Below are positions 1 through 5,483 of a DNA stretch of 5,483 nucleotides, piece after piece (within the stretch, counting starts at the first letter, position 1; the number at the start of each line of letters is the position of its first letter). The stretch is from Bacteroidales bacterium. Lineage in GTDB: Bacteria > Bacteroidota > Bacteroidia > Bacteroidales > UBA7960. The stretch is from assembly GCA_003557965.1 (NCBI GenBank), contig PWND01000196.1:1-5483 (forward strand), given 5' to 3'. Under the pieces are notes generated by a model. That model saw nothing but the letters and a program-made list of their open reading frames with translations. It searched no databases and was not told where the DNA came from. The translations under genes were made by a program, and so were the position numbers.

Positions 1-3000
1 AAAGACACTCCGTCATCAGTATTTTCAAATTCTATACTACCTCCTTCAAGCTTTTCAATAATAGTTTTAGACATATACAAGCCTAATCCTGTTCCCTCTC
101 CTTCTTTTTTTGTTGAGAAGTAAGGATCAAAAACTTTATCCTTGTATTTAGGGTCAATGCCACCACCATTATCAGTTACAGTAAGGAGCGATTTATTATT
201 TTCTTTTTTAAGAACAATAGTAATTTTCGGGGTCTTCGTATTTTCTTCAATTAATGCATCCCTTGCATTGTTTAACAGGTTAACCACAACTTGTGCATAT
301 TCATTTGGGTAGCCATAAGCATAAACCTCTTCAAGATTATACTCCAGTTCTATATTGTGTTTTTTCATTGTGTCTTCTACAAAGGAAATGCTTCTTTCAA
401 CCACTTTTTTAATATTAAATTTACCGGCTTGTTTTTCAGGTTTAAAGAAGTCTCTAAAATCATTTATAGTATCTGACATATACTGGATTATTTCCATACT
501 TTGGCTTACCTTATTGCTCATATACTCTTCAGTAAGTTCTTTATGCTCAAAAGCTTCCTCCATATTTTGAATAATAAGGCCTATTGCATTTAATGGTTGA
601 CGCCATTGATGGGCAATATTAGCTATCATCTCTCCCATTGCGGCCTGTCGGCTTTGCTGAATCAGCATAAAATCTTTCTTCCTGCTTTTTGCTAATTCTT
701 CGGCTATTCTGTCTTCCAGGGTAGAGTTTATCCTTTCCAGCTCTTTACTTTGAACAGTTAATTCTTCTTTTTGCTGTAATATTTCTTCTTTTTGTTCTAA
801 TATCTCAAGGTTTTTTTCCTCGATCATTTCTTTTTGCTTTTCAGCCTCTTGTTTTTGCTGGAGTAGTTCAGCCGTTCTTTCTTCAACTTTTTTTGCAAGT
901 AAATCTTTTTCTCTTTGCAAGCTATTAAGCCTCCATTTTATATATGACCACAATGTGGTTAAAAACAAAATGGCATATATAATGTATGACCACCATGTAC
1001 GGTACCATGGCGGCAATACTCTGAAGCTATAGTTTATTGTTTCTGACCACAATCCCTCGGCACTTTTGGCTTTTAATTTAAATGTATAACGCCCTTCTCT
1101 TAAATTGCTATAAGTAACAAAGTTATTTTTTGTTAATGGCCTCCACCTTTCATCTTGCCCTTCAAGCATATATTGATATTCAACTAAGAAATTTCTGCTT
1201 GTTTCAATTGCATTAAACTCAAAAGTAATATTATTACTGAATGGTAAAACCAGGTTTTGCGGGATAGCATAAAACCTTTTAATATCGTCAAATTTTATAT
1301 CTCCAAATTTTTCAATCAACTTATCTATCCTGCTTTGCGACAGTTCTCTCCCATAGGTAAAAATCTGCTGTTGTTGAACTGCAACACTATCTGCTCTAAC
1401 TCTTTCAAACAACTCCTGATAGCTTAAGTTTTTGCTATATTTCTTTAGTGAATACCAGCATATATTTTCATCATTTATTTTTATATTTTGAATAACCGTA
1501 ATCGGTGGTTCACTGACTTCAAAAATTTCTTTAGGATTAAAGCAAATAACTTTATCATCGCCACAACCTCCCCATATAAGCCCTTTATCTAATATGCTTC
1601 CATAGGGCAGCCCAACTTTTGTAATGCACATAGCATTAGAATTAAAATCTTTGATAGGGTAAGCTGTTTGGTTGTTATAAATTCTCCATTCAGGAGAGTA
1701 ATCATTAAGTAAGGTTTTATTATCAACTCCCAGCAATCCTGATGTGTATTTGACTTCATTTTTACCTTCGAATATGAGCCCGCTAAGGCCAAGGTTAGTT
1801 CCTATCCATATTATGCCGTCTTCATCTTCAACCATATCATATACAACATCATCCGCCAGGCCATCTCTTGTTGAAAAAGTAACAAAACTTTCACCATCAA
1901 ATCTTGTAACACCTCCACCATAAGTTCCCAGCCAAATATTTCCGCTGCTGTCCATAAGAATTTTTCTTGTCCAGTTATGCGCAACCCCGTCATCAGTTGT
2001 ATAATTAACTATTTTATCCTTTTTTACTACAACAACGCCTTCTCCATAGGTGCCTGCCCAAATATTACCATCATTATCTTCAACAATACTTCTAACAACG
2101 ACCTCCGGGAAACCCTGCTCCTTGCCATAATTGTAAAAAGCATCACCATCGTATTTTGTTAATCCCCTTGCCGTTCCAAACCATAAGTTATTTTCAGAAT
2201 CCTTAATGATGTTAAAAACTCTTTGATTAGGCAGCCCATGATCAACACTATAGGTTTTAAAACTTGTACCGTCAAAATATGTGAGCCCTGCAGGAGACCC
2301 CAGCCATGCTGTATTTTCATCAACAGGATAAATACTGTAAATGATATCATCAGGCAAGCCGCTTTCTGTTGAATAATTGTAGAAATGCTTTCCGTCAAAA
2401 ATGCTCATTCCTCCGCCATTTGTGCCAAACCACAAATTTCCATTATCATCTTCAGAAATACATCTGACAGAATTATACGAAAGGCCTTGCTCTACAGTAT
2501 AAATACTAACAGCTTTGCCATTAAACCTTGAAGCTCCGCCACCATCAGTACCAAACCATATATTACCTTGCTTGTCCTCAGCTATACCCCTGATAATATT
2601 ATGTGACAAACCCTGTTTGTCTGTATAGTTGTAAAAATTAATTCCATTATAAAGGCTAACGCCACCACCGTGCGTGCCAAACCAAATATTTCCAAACCTA
2701 TCCTGGTATATTGCTCTTATTATGTTGTTAGCTAAGCCATCATCTTCTGTATAATTCACAAAGTCATTACCATCATAATAGCTTGCGCCTCCACCAAATG
2801 TTGCAAACCAAAAATTACCCATTATGTCTTCCGTTATTCCTCTTACGATATTATGAGCCAATCCGTCTTCTACCGTAAGGTTTGTAAAGCTATTACCATC
2901 AAACTTACTTACACCACCTTCCGTACCAAACCAGATGTTGTCATTACTATCTCTATATAACTCCCAAACTGTATTATCCGGCAAGCCATCTTCAGTAGTA

Positions 3001-3617
3001 TATGTTTTAAAAGTATCACCATTATAAACACTCACACCTCCCCCAAAAGTAGCAAACCACATATTACCCCGTTCATCATCCAGTATGCTCCAAACTGTAT
3101 TATGAGCCAATCCGTCATCAACAGTATAGCTTTCGAAAGAAACCCCGTCATACTTACTGACGCCACCACCAAAAGTACCAAACCAGATATTTCCTTTGCT
3201 ATCTTCAGCTATTGACCAAACTGAGTTGTGAATAAGTCCGTTTTTTGTTGTAATAGTTTTAAAACTTTTCCCATCGTAAATACTAACTCCTCCGCCATGA
3301 GTGCCAAACCAAATATTTCCCAACTTGTCAACATATACACATGTAATATTACTCAAGGCTAAGCCCTGCTCGGTATCAAAGCCGGTAAAATTTCCAATTG
3401 GATTAATCGCTCTTACTTTTTCAGGCAGGCCTGCATCAACTATTATTGGAGCAGTTTGATCAGCCAGTAATACTTTGGAAGGCAAATAGTTATTTTCATG
3501 AGAAGAATTTGCTTCTGAAAATAAGAAGCTAATTAATAACAAAACAAATAAAGCAATAAACTTTTGCAAAAAAGCAGAGCAGGAATTATAAATATTGCCA
3601 TTTTTTATATCCACCAT
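1..3617 (-). CDS. Reg_prop/Y_Y_Y membrane sensor histidine kinase (partial, 3' end beyond the left edge)
   Basis: This gene reads open for 1205 codons from ATG at 3617-3615 to the window edge. An in-frame TAA at 3632-3630 makes that ATG the first possible one; no Shine-Dalgarno is visible. It should sense a periplasmic ligand and autophosphorylate a cytoplasmic histidine. Residues 1-36 look like a signal peptide (hydrophobic core about 20-33, possible cleavage after SEA). Residues 85-626 hold 13 propeller repeats, and about 653-697 a degenerate 14th ending in CFNPKEI. About 795-866 is a Y_Y_Y domain ending just before PPWYRTWW (869-876). One transmembrane helix lies at about 877-894, then a coiled coil rich in QKEE at 897-980. 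The phosphoacceptor is His1003 in NIAHQWRQPLN. HATPase_c shows the N box (Asn1117, Asp1120), DNGGGI (Asp1149) and GEGTGLGL (1173-1180). Reg_prop/Y_Y_Y sensors in this phylum often detect glycans, but the ligand here is unknown. A C-terminal receiver or regulator domain cannot be excluded. Confidence 0.95.
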   Translation of the reverse strand, partial: MVDIKNGNIYNSCSAFLQKFIALFVLLLISFLFSEANSSHENNYLPSKVLLADQTAPIIVDAGLPEKVRAINPIGNFTGFDTEQGLALSNITCVYVDKLGNIWFGTHGGGVSIYDGKSFKTITTKNGLIHNSVWSIAEDSKGNIWFGTFGGGVSKYDGVSFESYTVDDGLAHNTVWSILDDERGNMWFATFGGGVSVYNGDTFKTYTTEDGLPDNTVWELYRDSNDNIWFGTEGGVSKFDGNSFTNLTVEDGLAHNIVRGITEDIMGNFWFATFGGGASYYDGNDFVNYTEDDGLANNIIRAIYQDRFGNIWFGTHGGGVSLYNGINFYNYTDKQGLSHNIIRGIAEDKQGNIWFGTDGGGASRFNGKAVSIYTVEQGLSYNSVRCISEDDNGNLWFGTNGGGMSIFDGKHFYNYSTESGLPDDIIYSIYPVDENTAWLGSPAGLTYFDGTSFKTYSVDHGLPNQRVFNIIKDSENNLWFGTARGLTKYDGDAFYNYGKEQGFPEVVVRSIVEDNDGNIWAGTYGEGVVVVKKDKIVNYTTDDGVAHNWTRKILMDSSGNIWLGTYGGGVTRFDGESFVTFSTRDGLADDVVYDMVEDEDGIIWIGTNLGLSGLIFEGKNEVKYTSGLLGVDNKTLLNDYSPEWRIYNNQTAYPIKDFNSNAMCITKVGLPYGSILDKGLIWGGCGDDKVICFNPKEIFEVSEPPITVIQNIKINDENICWYSLKKYSKNLSYQELFERVRADSVAVQQQQIFTYGRELSQSRIDKLIEKFGDIKFDDIKRFYAIPQNLVLPFSNNITFEFNAIETSRNFLVEYQYMLEGQDERWRPLTKNNFVTYSNLREGRYTFKLKAKSAEGLWSETINYSFRVLPPWYRTWWSYIIYAILFLTTLWSYIKWRLNSLQREKDLLAKKVEERTAELLQQKQEAEKQKEMIEEKNLEILEQKEEILQQKEELTVQSKELERINSTLEDRIAEELAKSRKKDFMLIQQSRQAAMGEMIANIAHQWRQPLNAIGLIIQNMEEAFEHKELTEEYMSNKVSQSMEIIQYMSDTINDFRDFFKPEKQAGKFNIKKVVERSISFVEDTMKKHNIELEYNLEEVYAYGYPNEYAQVVVNLLNNARDALIEENTKTPKITIVLKKENNKSLLTVTDNGGGIDPKYKDKVFDPYFSTKKEGEGTGLGLYMSKTIIEKLEGGSIEFENTDDGVS
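936..989 (-). other. Single transmembrane helix of the sensor kinase
   Basis: This encodes kinase residues of about 877-894, an uncharged stretch rich in I, L, Y and W (SYIIYAILFLTTLW) flanked by PPWYRTWW outside and KWR inside. The basic residues on the cytoplasmic flank agree with a periplasmic propeller and a cytoplasmic kinase core. It is the only strong membrane segment after the signal peptide. Confidence 0.85.
1740..3365 (-). repeat. 13 tandem 41-42-residue propeller (Reg_prop) repeats inside the kinase gene
   Basis: Thirteen consecutive units of 42 residues (41 in units 4, 9, 10 and 13) cover kinase residues 85-626, a period of about 126 bp in the DNA. Each unit runs roughly as GL-x-x-N at its start, an acidic ED or D position, GNIWFGT in the middle, a GGG turn, then YDG, F and YT. 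Units 1-8 are very regular. Units 9-11 are degenerate: unit 9 lacks the GN before the tryptophan, and unit 11 has VVVV where others have an SxYDG-like strand. On the plus strand the NIWFGT segment appears repeatedly as variants of CCAAACCAAATATTTCC. With a weak 14th unit before the Y_Y_Y domain, the count fits two seven-bladed propellers, as known for Bacteroidota hybrid two-component sensors. The fold is inferred from the family. Confidence 0.95.
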
Positions 3618-3720
3618 AAAAACAAAAATTTAATAATTAGTGGCTATGTTTTATAATCTAAATTACTCATTATTGCTTTATAATCAATTGATGCAAAATA
3701 ACAACACCCTAGTTTCAAAA

Positions 3721-3728
3721 CAAATATA
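3721..3728 (-). promoter_or_regulatory. Candidate -7 promoter element for the sensor kinase gene
   Basis: On the minus strand this reads TATATTTG, an exact match to the Bacteroidota -7 consensus TAnnTTTG. It lies about 100 nt upstream of the kinase ATG, implying a leader of roughly 95 nt. No good TTTG -33 element is visible at the expected distance; a T-rich tract fills that region. In DNA this AT-rich, a single 8-bp match is weak evidence. Confidence 0.35.
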
Positions 3729-3803
3729 ACTATTATCAGGAAAAAAATCACATTTTATTGCATTATGTTTCATCAATATTTATTTTAATTGATCAAAATC
3801 ATG

Positions 3804-3811
3804 TAAATTTG
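3804..3811 (+). promoter_or_regulatory. Candidate -7 promoter element for the recR-glycosyltransferase unit
   Basis: The sequence TAAATTTG matches the Bacteroidota -7 consensus TAnnTTTG. The best -33 candidate is TTTA at 3779-3782, 21 bp upstream, which matches three of four bases of TTTG. Transcription would begin near 3818, leaving about 20 nt of leader before the TTG at 3839. If real, it lies downstream of the ATG at 3758, so that ATG could not be the recR start on this transcript. Confidence 0.4.
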
Positions 3812-3838
3812 ACACAGTTTAACTTAAAGATAGCCGAT

Positions 3839-4459
3839 TTGGAAATATTTTCATCAAAATTATTGCAAGCAGCCGTTGATGAGTTTACAAGGCTCCCCGG
3901 CATAGGCAGAAAAACTGCTTTGCGCCTGGTATTACATTTACTCAGGCAAAAGCCGGAAGCAGTAGAAAACTTTTCAGGCTCCATTAGCAAGCTTCGTAAT
4001 GAAGTAATATATTGTAATAGATGCAACAATATAAGTGACCAGGAATTATGTACAATTTGTGCATCGCATGCCAGGGATACTTCAACGATATGTGTTGTGG
4101 AGGATATCAGGGATATTATTGCTATTGAGAATACCGGGCAGTTTTCCGGGCTTTATCATGTGTTGGGTGGAATCATTTCGCCTATGGAAGGAATTGGCCC
4201 AAACGACCTCAACATTAGCTCTTTGCTGGAAAGAGCCAACAGCCCGGATGTAAAGGAAATTGTTTTTGCTCTTTGCACTACAATGGAAGGAGATACTACA
4301 AATTATTACCTCTTTAAAAAGCTCAAACATCTTGAAATTAAACTATCTGTGATTGCCCGGGGTATTTCTATTGGTGATGAACTTGAGTATGCCGATGAAG
4401 TAACATTAGGAAGAAGCATTATTAACCGTACACCCTACGAACATAGCATTAGCCGTTAA
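3839..4459 (+). CDS. recR: Recombination mediator protein RecR
   Basis: RecR works with RecF and RecO in the cytoplasm to load RecA onto gapped, SSB-coated DNA. Counting from TTG at 3839 (206 residues), the order is: a helix-hairpin-helix with LPGIGRKTALRL at about 20-31; a zinc finger with Cys59, Cys62, Cys71 and Cys74; a Toprim domain starting ICVVED with Glu88 and including the GQFSGLYHVLGG and GIGPNDLNI segments; and the RecR C-terminal motif ELEYADEVTLGRS. All expected motifs are intact. The frame is also open back to an ATG at 3758, which would add 27 residues (MHYVSSIF...). I prefer the TTG because the protein then begins LEIFSSKLL, like Flavobacterium-type RecR proteins that begin near MEFSSKL, and has the usual length. 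A candidate promoter lies between the two starts. The gene ends 2 bp before the glycosyltransferase. Confidence 0.96.
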   Translation: MEIFSSKLLQAAVDEFTRLPGIGRKTALRLVLHLLRQKPEAVENFSGSISKLRNEVIYCNRCNNISDQELCTICASHARDTSTICVVEDIRDIIAIENTGQFSGLYHVLGGIISPMEGIGPNDLNISSLLERANSPDVKEIVFALCTTMEGDTTNYYLFKKLKHLEIKLSVIARGISIGDELEYADEVTLGRSIINRTPYEHSISR

Positions 4460-4461
4460 GT

Positions 4462-5483
4462 ATGGATTTATCTGTAATTATTGTAAACTATAACGTAAAA
4501 TACTTTCTTGAACAATGTCTTAAGTCTGTTTTTAGTGCTATAAGTGGCCTTAATGCAGAAGTGTTTGTTGTTGACAACAACTCCGTTGACGGCTCTCCGC
4601 AGATGGTAAAAGAAAAATTCCCTGAAGCAAACCTTATCAGCAACAAAGAAAATCTTGGATTTAGCAAGGCAAACAACCAGGCAATGGCTGTTGCAAAAGG
4701 CAGGTATATATTGTTACTCAACCCGGATACAGTAGTTGAGGATGATACTTTGTTCAAGGTTGTAAAGTTTATGGACAACACTCCTGATGCAGGAGGACTT
4801 GGAGTGAAAATGATTGATGGTAAAGGCAGGTTTTTACCTGAATCAAAAAGGGGCTTACCAACCCCTTCAGTAGCTTTTTATAAAATATTCGGATTATCAA
4901 GGCTGTTTCCTAAGTCAAAAACATTCGGCAAATATCATCTTGGCTATCTTGACAAAAACGAAACACACCAGATAGAAGTATTATCAGGTGCATTTATGCT
5001 GTTGCGTAAAGAGGCATTAAATAAAACAGGATTTCTTGATGAAAAATTCTTTATGTATGGAGAAGACATTGACCTTTCCTACAGAATACTAAAAGCCGGA
5101 TATAAAAATTATTATTATCCTGAAACCCGCATAATACATTACAAGGGAGAAAGCACAAAAAAAAGCAGCATAAACTACGTTTTTGTATTTTACAATGCAA
5201 TGATAATATTTGCTAAAAAGTATTTTTCTGCAAAAAACGCTAAGCTGTTTTCATTTTTCATAAATCTTGCAATATACTTCAGAGCCACTATAGCGATTTT
5301 CAACAGGTTTATTAAAAGAATCTTTTGGCCTGTATTCGACTTTGCTTTGATTTATGGTGGTTACTTTTTTATAAAAAGCTACTGGGAACAGCATTATATG
5401 ATGGCTACTACTCAGTATTATCCACCATATTTTATGCAAATTATTGTACCTGTTTATATTCTTATATGGTTGTTTTCGATTTG
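4462..5483 (+). CDS. Glycosyltransferase family 2 protein with C-terminal membrane region (partial, 3' end beyond the right edge)
   Basis: This enzyme should transfer a sugar from a nucleotide-sugar donor at the cytoplasmic face of the membrane, probably in surface polysaccharide or lipopolysaccharide synthesis. The ATG at 4462 follows the recR stop by 2 bp, and 340 codons are open to the edge. The start MDLSVIIVNYNVKYFLEQCL is a typical GT-A/GT2 N-terminus of the WbbL (rhamnosyltransferase-like) type. Asp38 in VVDNNS is the nucleotide-binding site, and Asp89 in LLNPDT replaces the classical DxD motif. EVLSGAFMLLRKEAL spans about 172-186, Glu201-Asp202 in FMYGEDIDLSYR is the expected catalytic acidic pair, and His226 lies in HYKGEST. 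The catalytic domain ends near residue 255. Hydrophobic segments follow at about 262-280, 288-304 and 324-340, the last cut by the edge, so the protein continues. Donor and acceptor cannot be deduced. Family confidence is high, substrate confidence low. Confidence 0.94.
   Translation, partial: MDLSVIIVNYNVKYFLEQCLKSVFSAISGLNAEVFVVDNNSVDGSPQMVKEKFPEANLISNKENLGFSKANNQAMAVAKGRYILLLNPDTVVEDDTLFKVVKFMDNTPDAGGLGVKMIDGKGRFLPESKRGLPTPSVAFYKIFGLSRLFPKSKTFGKYHLGYLDKNETHQIEVLSGAFMLLRKEALNKTGFLDEKFFMYGEDIDLSYRILKAGYKNYYYPETRIIHYKGESTKKSSINYVFVFYNAMIIFAKKYFSAKNAKLFSFFINLAIYFRATIAIFNRFIKRIFWPVFDFALIYGGYFFIKSYWEQHYMMATTQYYPPYFMQIIVPVYILIWLFSI

Larger units (their letters stand above)
3618..3838. other. AT-rich divergent intergenic region between the sensor kinase gene and recR
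   Basis: About 220 bp separate the kinase ATG (3617) from the preferred recR start (3839), and no gene is supported here. It holds two candidate Bacteroidota-type promoters, described separately. It also holds a perfect 10-bp palindrome ATCAATTGAT at 3683-3692 and a perfect 8-bp palindrome TTGATCAA at 3789-3796. Either palindrome could be an operator, but both are short and AT-rich enough to arise by chance. I see no riboswitch-like structure or intrinsic terminator. Confidence 0.7.

Noticed and set aside
291..570. Two small plus-strand open frames of 61 and 71 codons.
   Set aside because: They lie antisense within the HisKA-HATPase_c coding region, which has intact motifs in its own frame, and their products show no recognisable features.
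1589..2398. Three short minus-strand open frames and one plus-strand frame.
   Set aside because: They are out-of-frame or antisense shadows of the propeller repeats; the true frame is continuous here.
1740..3365. Regularly spaced repeats that might suggest a CRISPR array or noncoding satellite.
   Set aside because: The 126-bp period is in frame, and both the conserved and variable parts encode propeller blades; there are no short identical repeats with unrelated spacers.
3683..3692. The palindrome ATCAATTGAT as a firm operator call.
   Set aside because: It is a single 10-bp site in very AT-rich DNA with no second copy nearby, so it is noted only in the intergenic entry.
3799..4330. Short open frames overlapping recR on both strands.
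   Set aside because: The recR frame carries all family motifs, so these are frame shadows.
4488..4781. A 97-codon minus-strand open frame.
   Set aside because: It is antisense to the catalytic part of the glycosyltransferase, whose motifs are intact, and has no recognisable domain.
5251..5439. A 62-codon minus-strand open frame.
   Set aside because: It is antisense to the membrane region of the glycosyltransferase, which reads open throughout, and has no support of its own.

Overview
The window looks like chromosomal DNA from a member of the Bacteroidota. This rests on four things seen in the sequence: low GC; no clear Shine-Dalgarno sequences before the genes; two intergenic matches to the Bacteroidota -7 promoter element TAnnTTTG; and a RecR protein with the sequence style of that phylum. 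No mobile element, CRISPR array, tRNA or rRNA is visible.

Left two thirds (1-3617, minus strand): a single very large gene that runs off the left edge. It encodes a membrane-anchored sensor histidine kinase of at least 1205 residues. In order it has a signal peptide, 13 clear two-component-regulator propeller (Reg_prop) repeats plus a degenerate 14th, an unusual helical insert, a Y_Y_Y domain, one transmembrane helix, a long coiled coil, a histidine phosphoacceptor domain of the HQWRQPLN type, and a nearly complete HATPase_c domain. The architecture resembles the periplasmic half of Bacteroidota hybrid two-component systems. Whether a receiver and DNA-binding domain follow cannot be seen, but the ATPase domain is close to its usual end at the window edge.

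Middle (3618-3838): an AT-rich divergent intergenic region with one candidate promoter for each direction.

Right third (3839-5483, plus strand): recR (recombinational repair), followed 2 bp later by a family 2 glycosyltransferase that runs off the right edge. The two are almost certainly co-transcribed. The glycosyltransferase has an intact catalytic domain and a C-terminal membrane region that is cut by the window end.

The kinase and the recR-glycosyltransferase unit are transcribed divergently, and nothing in the sequence links their functions. I see no clearly new biological system. The points most worth a second look are the pairing of a Reg_prop/Y_Y_Y sensor with this H-box type, the insert between propeller and Y_Y_Y, the DNA-level repeat tract, and the recR start site.
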